NCBI RefSeq assembly: GCF_001428865.1
Contig: NZ_LMIV01000001.1
Coordinates: forward strand, 2,045,997 to 2,109,996
Source of the DNA: Sphingomonas sp. Root241
GTDB lineage: Bacteria; Pseudomonadota; Alphaproteobacteria; Sphingomonadales; Sphingomonadaceae
Length of the DNA: 64,000 bases
Direction: 5' to 3'
Position numbers and translations under genes: made by a program. Below are positions 56,984 through 64,000 of this stretch, one piece after another. The notes beneath the pieces are model-generated. The model saw only the letters and a program-made list of their open reading frames with translations, did no database searches and was not told the origin of the DNA. Every line of letters begins with the position of its first letter. Within the stretch, counting starts at the first letter, position 1.

Positions 56984-57410
56984 GCGGGATTTTCTCTTGG
57001 ATGGTTGCCCAGAAACCCAACATCGGCGCTCGGACTGCGCGGCGCAAGGGGGCAACGCGGTAAACCGCCGGTAGGGCCTGCTTGACACGTCAGCTTGACA
57101 CGGTTGACACGAAACGGGCTTTTTCGGCCGTCGTTGACACGCTTCCCCTCCTACCTCCCGTTGTCACGCGTCACCGACGCGCCCGATACGCTCGTGCCGC
57201 GCGCCACAAACGCGGCACCTACGCGGCACGATCGCGCCATTCACGCGCCGCCTTCGCCCCTAGTTCGCGCCGGCTACGCCCCTGTGACGCGACAGCCGTT
57301 TGCCCCCGAACGCGGCTGCGACTCCGCAGCACCACATGCCGGCACGAGCGGACCGCAGCACGCCAAATCCTACATTGCAAGGCAGCCCTGCCGCGCCCAC
57401 ATCGTTTCGC
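56984..57410. other. Intergenic region between clpP and the epimerase gene
   Basis: 427 bases with no supported gene. The outstanding feature is four copies of TTGACAC (57082-57088, 57095-57101, 57104-57110, 57134-57140). The rest is GC-rich with GCGGCAC-like short repeats (57190-57240). No convincing promoter was found for either divergent gene. Confidence 0.5.
57082..57140. repeat. Four TTGACAC motifs upstream of clpP
   Basis: TTGACAC occurs four times on the plus strand with start-to-start spacing of 13, 9 and 30 bases (GTGTCAA on the clpP strand). The motif equals a minus-35 hexamer, but no minus-10 follows at 17 bases, so a regulator site is another reading. Confidence 0.55.
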
Positions 57411-58439
57411 ATGAGCAAGGTTCTAGTCACCGGTGGCTCCGGCTTCGTCGGCAGCCATGTGATCCTGCAGCTGCTGGCGGCGGGGCACGAAGTCCGCACC
57501 ACGGTGCGCAGCCTTTCCCGCGAAGCCGAGGTGCGCACGACGCTCGCCGCGGCGGGCGCGGATGCCGGCGACCGCCTCTCCTTCTTCGCCGCCGATCTGG
57601 AAAAGGACGATGGCTGGGGGGAGGCGGCGGCGGGCTGCGACTATGTCCACCATGTCGCCTCGCCCTTCCCGCCCGCACAGCCAAAGGACGAGGACGAATT
57701 GATCCGCCCCGCGCGCGAAGGCACCTTGCGGGTGCTCCGCGCCGCCCGCGACGCGGGCGTGAAGCGAATCGTGGTCACTTCGTCCTTCGCGGCGGTGGGC
57801 TACGGCCATGGCCAGCGCGACACGCCCTATACCGAGGCGGACTGGACCGATCCGGACGGGCCGGCGGTGCAGCCCTATATGAAGTCCAAGACGCTCGCCG
57901 AGCGCGCGGCGTGGGATTTCATCGCCTGCGAAGGCAACGGCATGGAGTTGGCGGTGGTCAATCCGGTCGGCATCTTCGGCCCGGCGCTGAACGGCGATCT
58001 CTCGACTTCGATCTTCCTCGTGAAGACGATGATCGAGGGGAAGATGCCGGGCACGCCGCGGCTCTATCTGGGCGTGGTCGACGTCCGCGACGTCGCCGAT
58101 CTCCACTTGCGCGCGATGACCGATCCGGCGGCCGCGGGCGAACGCTTCCTCGCCGTTGCAGGCGAGGCGATGTCGTTCCATCAGATGGCGATGGTGCTGC
58201 GCGAACGACTGGGGCCTGCCGCCGCCAAGGTGCCGAAGCGTCAGTTGCCCGATTGGCTGATCCGCCTGCTCGCGATCTTCAATCCGCTGGCGCGCGAAGC
58301 GGTGCCCCGGCTGGGTATCAAGGCGAGCGCGAGCAACGAGAAAGCGCGCCGCGTGCTCGGCTGGACGCCGCGATCCCGCGAGGACGCGATCGTCGCCAGC
58401 GGCGAGAGCCTGATCGCGCTGGGCCTGATCGGACGTTAG
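57411..58439 (+). CDS. NAD-dependent epimerase/dehydratase-type reductase
   Basis: 342 residues of the extended short-chain dehydrogenase family. The nucleotide motif is VLVTGGSGFVGSH at the N-terminus, and the active site has S near 123 (VVTSSFAAVG) and YMKSK near 159. It resembles aldehyde/dihydroflavonol-type reductases that reduce a carbonyl with NADPH. The true substrate is unknown. The ATG at 57411 is the family start; the frame upstream to 57300 is not supported. It stands alone and ends in a strong terminator. Confidence 0.88.
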   Translation: MSKVLVTGGSGFVGSHVILQLLAAGHEVRTTVRSLSREAEVRTTLAAAGADAGDRLSFFAADLEKDDGWGEAAAGCDYVHHVASPFPPAQPKDEDELIRPAREGTLRVLRAARDAGVKRIVVTSSFAAVGYGHGQRDTPYTEADWTDPDGPAVQPYMKSKTLAERAAWDFIACEGNGMELAVVNPVGIFGPALNGDLSTSIFLVKTMIEGKMPGTPRLYLGVVDVRDVADLHLRAMTDPAAAGERFLAVAGEAMSFHQMAMVLRERLGPAAAKVPKRQLPDWLIRLLAIFNPLAREAVPRLGIKASASNEKARRVLGWTPRSREDAIVASGESLIALGLIGR

Positions 58440-58450
58440 GCTTTTAACTC

Positions 58451-58486
58451 TTCCCCCTCCCTGTAAGGGAGGGGTCAGGGGTGGGT
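58451..58486. repeat. GGGAGGGG/CAGGGGTGGGT repeat, copy 2
   Basis: TTCCCCCTCCCTGTAAGGGA continues with GGGGTCAGGGGTGGGT. It is nearly the same as 30037-30070, again right after a plus-strand gene and right before a hairpin with a TCGAT loop. Confidence 0.7.
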
Positions 58487-58526
58487 GGCACCGGCTGGGG
58501 CTCGATGCCCCAGCCGGTGCCGTTTT
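58487..58526 (+). terminator. Rho-independent terminator of the epimerase gene
   Basis: A perfect 15-base-pair stem, GGCACCGGCTGGGGC/GCCCCAGCCGGTGCC, with loop TCGAT (58487-58521), then GTTTT. Core GGGGCTCGATGCCCC as in the ald terminator. Confidence 0.9.
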
Positions 58527-58566
58527 GCTGCGAGGCCAGAGCTTCCTTTAAGCGCGCAGACGCGCG

Positions 58567-58607
58567 CACCCACCCCCAGCCCCTCCCTGCAAGCAGGGAG
58601 GGGAGTC
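58567..58607. repeat. GGGAGGGG repeat, inverted copy 2
   Basis: GCACCCACCCCCAGCCCCTC continues into a small GGGAGG palindrome and GAGTCAG, matching 30328-30367. Confidence 0.7.
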
Positions 58608-58667
58608 AGATAGTTGACCTCGACACACGCTAAGGCATTTTCCATTCTCTCCCGCTATCGAGGCGCG

Positions 58668-59981
58668 ATGGGGACAGGATCTTCGATTTCCGACGAGCGG
58701 CGGTTCGTGCTGTGCTTGCTGCTCGGCGGGCTGGCGCTCAGACTGTTGCTGCTCCAGGTCCGTGGCGACGGGCTGACGGGCTTCTACGGCGGCGGCGAGG
58801 CCACGCGGATCGCACTCGCACTGGCGCGCACCGGCACATTCGCCGATGCCTATTACCAAGGCTATGGGCCGACCGCGCATCTGCTGCCGGTGCTTCCCGG
58901 CATCGCGGGCTTCCTCTTCTGGCTGTTCGGGCCGCTGAGCGTTCCGGCCAATCTGGCGTTGCTCGGCTGGTCGCTGCTCCAGACCTTCGCGAGCTATCTG
59001 CTGCTGCGCCGGCTTTTCCAGCGCCTCGGGATGGACCCGACGGCGATCCGCTGGGGGCTCGCCTTGCTCTGCCTCGTGCCGGTGTTTCAGCCGCAGGAGA
59101 CAATCGATTTCCGCTATTGGGAGGGCGCCGCGGCGGTGACGCTCGCTGCGCTCAACCTAAATCTGCTGCTGGCGCTCGACGAACCTACGCAGCCCGACTG
59201 GCGCTCGTTGCTGCTCTGCGCCGCACTGGCCGCACTGACCTTCTTCGTCAGCCCCGCCGCGGGGCTCGGCATCTATGCCTGCTGGGGATTGTTCGCGCTG
59301 CGCCGGCTCGGCCTGGCCAAGGCGTTCCAGTTCGGCGGTCTGTGCGCGGCCGCGCTCGCATTGCTGATCGTGCCCTGGGCGATGCGCAACGCCGCGATGC
59401 TCGGCGAGCCCGTGCCGCTCCGCAGCAATTTCGGGCTGGAGATCGCGATCGCCAATCACCCCGCCGCCGTTTCCGGCGACAGGCCCGCCGAGACCTTCGC
59501 CGAACGGATGTTGGCGATACACCCCTATCACAGCCGCCCGGCACGCGCCGAACTCGCTCGCGAAGGAGGTGAGATCGCCTATGCGCGCAACCTAGCCGCC
59601 GAGACGAAGGCGTGGATCGTCGCGCATCCGCTGGATTTCGCGCGGCTCAGCGCGCGTCATCTCCGTCAGTTCTTCTTGCCTTCGCCATGGCAGTTCTACT
59701 TCAGCAGCGGGGAGGAATGGCGCACTCCCCGCGCGATCCTGCTGTCGCTGGTGAGCCTGTTCGGGCTGCTCGGGCTCGCCACCGCGATCTACCGGCGCTG
59801 GCGCGGCTATGGCTGGCTCGCGATCTATATCGCCGGCGCGGCTTTACCCTATGCGATCGTCCAGCCGATCCCGCGCTATTCCTATCTCGTCTACGGGATG
59901 CTCGCCTTCTTCGCGGTGGAGGCGCTGCTGCGCGCCGGGCGCTATGTCGTCGGTAGAGTCGGCCCCGGCACTGCCAGATAA
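58668..59981 (+). CDS. Membrane glycosyltransferase-like protein (GT-C/ArnT type)
   Basis: 437 residues with about eleven membrane segments. The N-terminal part has an acidic periplasmic loop typical of GT-C enzymes (GDGLTGFYGGGEATRIALAL near 35), and the C-terminal half is hydrophobic. GT-C proteins transfer a sugar from a polyprenyl phosphate donor in the periplasm. Similarity is at fold and pattern level only, so the reaction is uncertain. The ATG at 58668 has GAGG upstream; an ATG at 58614 is an alternative. It overlaps the convergent GT2 gene by 40 bases (59942-59981), and the pair probably works together. Confidence 0.65.
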   Translation: MGTGSSISDERRFVLCLLLGGLALRLLLLQVRGDGLTGFYGGGEATRIALALARTGTFADAYYQGYGPTAHLLPVLPGIAGFLFWLFGPLSVPANLALLGWSLLQTFASYLLLRRLFQRLGMDPTAIRWGLALLCLVPVFQPQETIDFRYWEGAAAVTLAALNLNLLLALDEPTQPDWRSLLLCAALAALTFFVSPAAGLGIYACWGLFALRRLGLAKAFQFGGLCAAALALLIVPWAMRNAAMLGEPVPLRSNFGLEIAIANHPAAVSGDRPAETFAERMLAIHPYHSRPARAELAREGGEIAYARNLAAETKAWIVAHPLDFARLSARHLRQFFLPSPWQFYFSSGEEWRTPRAILLSLVSLFGLLGLATAIYRRWRGYGWLAIYIAGAALPYAIVQPIPRYSYLVYGMLAFFAVEALLRAGRYVVGRVGPGTAR

Positions 59982-60877
59982 GCCAGCCGACGCATCTCAC
60001 GGCGCCCGCGCACCACCGTATCCAGGATTAACCCGGTGAACAGGTTGAGGAAGGCGAGGATCATCAAGCCCGTCGCGAGCACGGCGGTCGGGAAGCGCGG
60101 CACGAGGCCGGTCTGCAGATAGGTGATCGCCAGCGGCACAGCGAGCAGCACCGCCATCATCGCGAACACGGTAGCGATGAAGCCGAAGAACAGCATCGGC
60201 CGCTCGATCCGGTAGAGCACCGCGATCGTCTTCGCGATCCGATATCCATCGCGCCAGGTGTTGAGCTTCGACGCCGATCCCTCGGGCCTCGCGAAATAGC
60301 GCGCCTCGACCTCGCCGACCGGCATCTTGAGTTCGAGCGCGTGTACGCTGATCTCGGTCTCGATCTCGAACCCGGACGACAGCACCGGGAAGCTCTTCAC
60401 GAAGCGCCGCGAGAACACCCGGTAACCCGAGAAGATATCGGTGAAGCTGCGTCCGAACAATTGCGCCAGAAGCCCGGTCATCGCCCGATTGCCGAGGACA
60501 TGGCCACGGCGATAGGCCTCCGCCGCCTCATGCACGCGCGTCCCGACGATCATGTCGAGCCCCTCCTGCACCAGCCGATCGACCATCGTCGGTGCGACGC
60601 TCGCGTCATAGGTCGCGTCGCCATCGGCCATCACATAGATGTCGGCATCCACATCGGCGAACATCCGCCGGACGACATTGCCCTTGCCCTGCATCCGTTC
60701 GCTGCGGACGATCGCGCCGGCCGCGCGCGCGACTTCGATCGTGCGATCGCGGCTGTTATTGTCGTAGACATAGATCATGGCGGTGGGGAACACCGCGCGG
60801 AACCCGGCGATCGTCTGCGCGATCGCGGCTTCCTCGTTGTAGCAGGGCAGAAGGACTGCGATGCGCGGTTCAGACAA
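59942..60877 (-). CDS. Glycosyltransferase family 2, polyprenyl-phosphate sugar synthase type
   Basis: 311 residues. The GT2 catalytic domain (about 1-215) has VLLPCYNEEAAI near 8, YDNNSRDRT near 38, the metal-site DGDATYD near 85 and GYRVFSRRF near 150. Two C-terminal membrane helices follow (about 230-255 and 265-290). This layout fits enzymes that put a sugar on polyprenyl phosphate at the inner membrane. That would supply a donor to a GT-C enzyme such as the one encoded by the overlapping convergent gene. The sugar is unknown. Confidence 0.85.
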   Translation of the reverse strand: MSEPRIAVLLPCYNEEAAIAQTIAGFRAVFPTAMIYVYDNNSRDRTIEVARAAGAIVRSERMQGKGNVVRRMFADVDADIYVMADGDATYDASVAPTMVDRLVQEGLDMIVGTRVHEAAEAYRRGHVLGNRAMTGLLAQLFGRSFTDIFSGYRVFSRRFVKSFPVLSSGFEIETEISVHALELKMPVGEVEARYFARPEGSASKLNTWRDGYRIAKTIAVLYRIERPMLFFGFIATVFAMMAVLLAVPLAITYLQTGLVPRFPTAVLATGLMILAFLNLFTGLILDTVVRGRREMRRLAYLAVPGPTLPTT

Positions 60878-60889
60878 GCCATTCCCCCC

Positions 60890-61050
60890 AAACCTTCTCC
60901 CTTGATGGGAGAAGGATAGCGAAGCTCGGCAGCTTGCTGCCTAGCGTAGCTTGGATGAGGGTGAGCGAGCACCCTGCCGAGATGTCACCCTCACCCTTCC
61001 CACGCCTTCGGCGCGGGCCCCTTCCCTCTCCCATCAAGGGAGAGGGAAAG
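60890..61050. repeat. Inverted repeat between GT2 gene and tig
   Basis: Inverted partners are TTCTCCCTTGATGGGAGAAGG (its core at 60896-60915) with CCCTCTCCCATCAAGGGAGA near 61031-61050, and GGATGAGGGTGA with TCACCCTCACCC. The pattern is that of a dispersed intergenic repeat; the two outer palindromes may stop the convergent-running and upstream transcripts. No gene lies between. Confidence 0.65.
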
Positions 61051-61056
61051 CAAGGC

Positions 61057-62709
61057 TCAGCCCTCGGCCTTCTTCTTCGCTGGTGCCTTCTTGGCGGGCT
61101 TGGCCGGAGCCTCTTCCGCCTTCTCGGCCTTGGCGGCGGGCGCCTTCTTGGTCGCGGCCTTCTTCACCGGCTCGGCCTCGACGAGTTCGTCGCCGGGCGC
61201 GGCGGGCTCGATATCGGCCTTCTCGACCTTCTTCGGCTTGGCTGCCGCCTTCTTCGCCGGCTCCTCGGCCTTGGCGTCGTCAGCCTTGGCTTCCTTCGCA
61301 GGCTTCTTGGCGGCGGCCTTCTTGGCCTTGGGCTTGTGGTTGTCGTGATCGTGGTGGTGGGTGCCGGTATCGAAGCCCTCGTCGCTCTCGATCGCGGCTT
61401 CCAGTTCCTCGCGAGTCACTTCGCGCTCGCTGATCTCGGCCTTGTCGAACAGGAAGTCGACGACCTTGTCCTCGAACAGAGGCGCGCGCAGCTGGGCGGC
61501 CGCCATCGGCTCCTGCTGGACGTACTGCATGAAGCGCTGGCGATCCTCGGGGCCGTATTGCTGCGCGGCCTGCGCGATCAGCCGGCTCATTTCCTGCTGC
61601 GAGACCTCGACGCCGTTGGCGGTGCCGATCTCGGAGAGGAGCAGGCCCAGGCGCACGCGGCGCTCGGCGATCTTGAAATAGTCGTCGCGCTCGGACTCGA
61701 GCTCGGCGAGCGCCGCGGCCGGATCGGCCTCGTGCTCGGTCTCGTGGACGAGCTGGTGCCAGATCTGCTGGAACTCGGCGTCGACCATCGACGGCGGCAC
61801 CGGGAAATCATGGCCGGCGGCGAGCTGATCGAGCAGCTTGCGCTTCATGTACGTGCGGGTGAGGCCATTGAGCTGCTGCTCGATCTGGCCCTTGAGGAGA
61901 CCCTTGAGCTGCTCGAGGTCCTGCAGGCCGAGCTGCTTGGCGAAATCGTCGTCGATCTTGGTCTCGCCGGCGGTCTTCACCGCGGTGATCTTGAGATCGA
62001 AGGTCGCGGGCTTGCCGGCGAGATCCTTCGAACCGTAATCCTTCGGGAAGGTGACGCTGATCGTCTTCTCGTCGCCCGCCTTCACGCCGACCAGCTGGTC
62101 CTCGAAGCCCGGGATCAGACGGCCCGAGCCGATCTCGACCGCCATGCCCTCGCCGGTGCCGCCCTCGAAGGCGACGCCGTCGGCGGTCTTGCCGACGAAG
62201 TCCATCGTGACCTGGTCGCCGGTCGCGGCCTTGTGCTTGGCCGGGGCATCGTCCCATCCCTTCTGGTTGCTGGCGAGCTCCTTGAGCTGCGCGTCGACCG
62301 CGGCGTCATCGGCCGGAACGGTCAGGCGCTCGAGCTTGAGGCCCTCGATCGACGGCGTCGGCACGTCGGGGAGCACTTCGAGCTCGATCTTGATCTCGGC
62401 ATCCTTGCCGGGCGCATATTCGCCCTCGAGGCTCACCGCGGGCTGCATCGCCGGACGCAGCTTGTGGTCGACGAGCAGCTTCTGCACGCCTTCCTGGATC
62501 GAGTTGTTGAGCGCGTCCTGCGCGATCGCCTCGCCATGCATCTTGCGGACGAGGTTCGCGGGAACCTTGCCGGGGCGGAAGCCAGGCATGCGGACCTGCG
62601 GGGCGACCCGCTTCACTTCGGCATCGACCTTCTTGTCGATGTCCTTGGCGGTGATCTTGAGCGTGTAAGCCCGCTTCAGGCCCTCGTTCAACGTCTCGAC
62701 AGTCTGCAT
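61057..62709 (-). CDS. tig: Trigger factor with long Lys/Ala-rich tail
   Basis: 550 residues. The ribosome-binding domain (about 1-125) has the signature MPGFRPGKVPANLVRKM. An FKBP-type prolyl isomerase domain (about 150-245) follows, with TMDFVGKTADGVAFEGG. The helical C-domain (about 250-425) and a His-rich patch (GTHHHDHDNHK, near 447) come next, then about 95 residues of AAKKPAK-like, Lys/Ala/Pro/Glu-rich sequence. Ordinary trigger factors are 430-450 residues. The chaperone binds nascent chains at the ribosome exit. The ATG at 62709 (MQTVETLNEGLKRAYTL) is the family start. The tail is in the same frame and without interruption. Confidence 0.95.
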   Translation of the reverse strand: MQTVETLNEGLKRAYTLKITAKDIDKKVDAEVKRVAPQVRMPGFRPGKVPANLVRKMHGEAIAQDALNNSIQEGVQKLLVDHKLRPAMQPAVSLEGEYAPGKDAEIKIELEVLPDVPTPSIEGLKLERLTVPADDAAVDAQLKELASNQKGWDDAPAKHKAATGDQVTMDFVGKTADGVAFEGGTGEGMAVEIGSGRLIPGFEDQLVGVKAGDEKTISVTFPKDYGSKDLAGKPATFDLKITAVKTAGETKIDDDFAKQLGLQDLEQLKGLLKGQIEQQLNGLTRTYMKRKLLDQLAAGHDFPVPPSMVDAEFQQIWHQLVHETEHEADPAAALAELESERDDYFKIAERRVRLGLLLSEIGTANGVEVSQQEMSRLIAQAAQQYGPEDRQRFMQYVQQEPMAAAQLRAPLFEDKVVDFLFDKAEISEREVTREELEAAIESDEGFDTGTHHHDHDNHKPKAKKAAAKKPAKEAKADDAKAEEPAKKAAAKPKKVEKADIEPAAPGDELVEAEPVKKAATKKAPAAKAEKAEEAPAKPAKKAPAKKKAEG

Positions 62710-62773
62710 CAGTTCAAGCTTCCAAAAAGAATGAGATCGCGGCGCCGGGACGCTGATCAAGAGCGACGGTGCC

Positions 62774-62858
62774 TGGTGCGGGCGAAGGGACTCGAACCCC
62801 CACACCTTTCGATACCAGAACCTAAATCTGGCGCGTCTACCAGTTCCGCCACGCCCGC
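62774..62858 (-). tRNA. tRNA-Leu (TAG)
   Basis: An 85-base class II tRNA with encoded CCA. The acceptor is GCGGGCG/CGCCCGC, the anticodon stem CCAGA/TCTGG with loop TTTAGGT (anticodon TAG), there is an extended variable arm, and the T loop is TTCGAGT. Confidence 0.93.
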
Positions 62859-62967
62859 AGGGGCACCGCCGGTCGGCGGGCTCTATAGCAGTCATGGGTC
62901 CGGGGGCAAGCCGCGAAGCAACTTGCTTGGCCCCGCCGACGTTCAGCACGGGAAAAGGAGATGCCCC

Positions 62968-63153
62968 ATGCCCGTCGAGCCGCCGATTCCCGCCCAGCCC
63001 GAGCCCGCGCCGTCCGAAAATCCGGGCGCGCCGCAGCCGGGCCAGCCGACCGCGCCGCCGCCCGAATATAACCCACCCGCCCCCGATATCGACGTTCCGG
63101 CGCCCCAGCCCGGCGGCGATCCGCACGTTGCCCCCGGGCAACCGATGGCCTGA
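62968..63153 (+). CDS. Small Pro-rich protein, unknown function
   Basis: 61 residues, about 40 percent proline, starting MPVEPPIPAQPEPAPSENPG and ending VAPGQPMA. AAGGAG (62955-62960) lies 7 bases before the ATG. It has no signal or membrane segment and is expected to be disordered. It is the first of three small ORFs with good ribosome sites in a row before a Crp/Fnr gene. Its low complexity means composition alone could mislead; the ribosome site is the main support. Confidence 0.55.
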   Translation: MPVEPPIPAQPEPAPSENPGAPQPGQPTAPPPEYNPPAPDIDVPAPQPGGDPHVAPGQPMA

Positions 63154-63185
63154 GGCCGCGTTGACCCAGGGAAGGAGAGACAGAC

Positions 63186-63404
63186 ATGGGCGAGACCAAA
63201 AGCGACGCCGAACTGCGCGGCCCGATCGCCGGGCCGGCGGACGATTCCCGTTCGGACCTGGAGCAAGCGGTGCAATCGCGCGCCGACGAAGCCGATGCGG
63301 CAGGCGGCGGCGATGCCCATTCGCCGCTGGAGCCGACCGGCGTAGCGGACGGCGTCAGCGGAACCGCGGGCGAAGTGAAGAACCAGGACAGGACGCAGCA
63401 ATAG
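63186..63404 (+). CDS. Small acidic protein, unknown function
   Basis: 72 residues (MGETKSDAELRGPIAGPADD at the start), Asp/Glu/Ala/Gly-rich, with no hydrophobic stretch, so probably soluble and disordered. GGAAGGAGAG lies about 8 bases before the ATG. It follows the Pro-rich ORF by 32 bases and precedes the DUF6894 gene by 18, so a single transcript is likely. I do not recognise a family. Confidence 0.6.
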   Translation: MGETKSDAELRGPIAGPADDSRSDLEQAVQSRADEADAAGGGDAHSPLEPTGVADGVSGTAGEVKNQDRTQQ

Positions 63405-63422
63405 CGGAGCACAGCAAGTCCG

Positions 63423-63695
63423 ATGGCCCATTATTATCTGAACCTGATCAACGGGTACGGCTTTACACCCGATCAGGAAGGCGAAGACTTCCCCGATCTC
63501 GATGCCGCACGCGAACGGGCCAAGGAGAGCGTGCGCTCGATCCTGAGCGATGAAATCAAATCGGCCGGGCTGATCAACCTGCGGGGACGGATCGATATCG
63601 CCGATCACCGGGGAGCCGTCGTCACGACGCTGCCTTTCCGGGATGCAATCGAACTCAAGCTGGACGATTCGCCGCCGGAGCGAGAAGCCAAATGA
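63423..63695 (+). CDS. DUF6894 domain protein
   Basis: 90 residues starting MAHYYLNLINGYGFTPDQEG, with the DUF6894 pattern: YYLNL near the start, D and E residues in DQEGEDFPDLDAARERA, and GRIDIADHRGAVVTTLPF near 55-73. The family is frequent in rhizobia and sphingomonads, and its function is unknown. Its stop overlaps the ATG of the Crp/Fnr gene (ATGA), indicating coupled translation. Confidence 0.85.
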   Translation: MAHYYLNLINGYGFTPDQEGEDFPDLDAARERAKESVRSILSDEIKSAGLINLRGRIDIADHRGAVVTTLPFRDAIELKLDDSPPEREAK

Positions 63696-64000
63696 TCGAA
63701 AAGCATCTGATGAAGCTGCGCGCGCGCGACGACATCAGCGCGGAGGAAGAGCAGGCGCTGCGCGATGCCCTGGGCGAGGTCCGGACAATTCCCGCCGACC
63801 GCACCTTCATCCCGGCCGGAAAGGAACTCACCAGTTCGACGCTGCTGCTGGAAGGTGTCGTCTGCCGGTACAAGGACTTGAGCGACGGCCAACGCCAGAT
63901 CACCGAACTGCACGTCGCCGGCGATTTCGTCGATCTGCACAGCTTCACGCTGAAGCATCTCGATCACAACATCATGGCGCTGACGGCGAGCACGGTCGTG
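63692..64000 (+). CDS. Crp/Fnr-family regulator, cut by window edge
   Basis: The first 103 residues are present; the frame is open at the right edge. The cyclic-nucleotide-binding-type fold is visible (about 20-103): TIPADRTFIPAGKELTSSTL, LLEGVVCRYKDLSDGQRQI and HVAGDFVDLHSF. The DNA-binding helix-turn-helix would lie beyond the edge. There is no cysteine set of an Fnr iron-sulfur cluster in the visible part. It starts inside the DUF6894 stop codon (ATGA), so it belongs to that small operon. Confidence 0.8.
   Translation, partial: MIEKHLMKLRARDDISAEEEQALRDALGEVRTIPADRTFIPAGKELTSSTLLLEGVVCRYKDLSDGQRQITELHVAGDFVDLHSFTLKHLDHNIMALTASTVV

Overview
The window looks like chromosomal DNA of a sphingomonad (Sphingomonas-type alphaproteobacterium). 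The evidence is uniformly high GC, three TonB-dependent receptors, cytochrome c maturation system I, a PaoABC-type aldehyde oxidoreductase, an ECF41 sigma factor with its partner gene, a DUF6894 gene, and palindromic intergenic repeats of the kind that read out as HPRESG or RPEPVEG peptides. I see no phage, integron or insertion-sequence gene. The assignment comes from gene content only.

Layout. Positions 1-6.1 kb carry, on the minus strand, paoA-paoB-paoC (periplasmic molybdenum aldehyde oxidoreductase) followed by a LytS/LytTR-type two-component pair. Positions 6.4-12.9 kb are one gene for a 2155-residue RTX protein with a serralysin-type zinc protease domain. Positions 13.2-20 kb run on the plus strand: a small lipoprotein, a secreted GH2 glycosidase and a carbohydrate-type TonB receptor. 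The last two share a palindromic TGGTAGCGCTA operator, so they look like one sugar regulon. Positions 20.1-25.4 kb are a minus-strand BlaI-BlaR1 operon that continues into a repeat-containing lipoprotein and a second TonB receptor, with two BlaI-type operators in front.

Positions 25.6-30 kb hold tRNA-Met, a 2'-5' RNA ligase-like gene, kup, and a divergent Lrp/ald pair. Positions 30.4-35.4 kb are a tightly overlapping ccmCDEFGH-TPR operon for cytochrome c maturation. In it, two unrelated palindromic repeats have been built in frame into coding sequence (ccmF and ccmH). Positions 35.6-41.1 kb hold a serine hydrolase, a 58-residue ORF, the ECF41 sigma factor with its AhpD-like partner and its promoter, a leucine-type dehydrogenase, tRNA-His, a GspE-like protein with a ruined Walker A, and a prolyl 4-hydroxylase-like oxygenase.

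Positions 41.2-47.8 kb hold the third TonB receptor with a secreted lipoprotein, a DMT permease, and a class B3 metallo-beta-lactamase with Glu in place of the first zinc-ligand His. Positions 47.9-57 kb are a protein quality-control block (tRNA-Val, hup, lon, an M1 aminopeptidase, clpX, clpP). Trigger factor (tig) lies further on at 61-62.7 kb, with a long Lys/Ala-rich tail. A 270-base multi-branched inverted-repeat element starts exactly at the clpX stop codon. The right end holds an epimerase-type reductase, two glycosyltransferase-like genes, tRNA-Leu, a run of small stress-type ORFs, and a Crp/Fnr regulator cut by the window edge.

The signals I would look at first are the repeats inside ccmH and ccmF, the structured element after clpX, the shared sugar operator, the B3-E lactamase, and the BlaR1/lipoprotein shared repeat.
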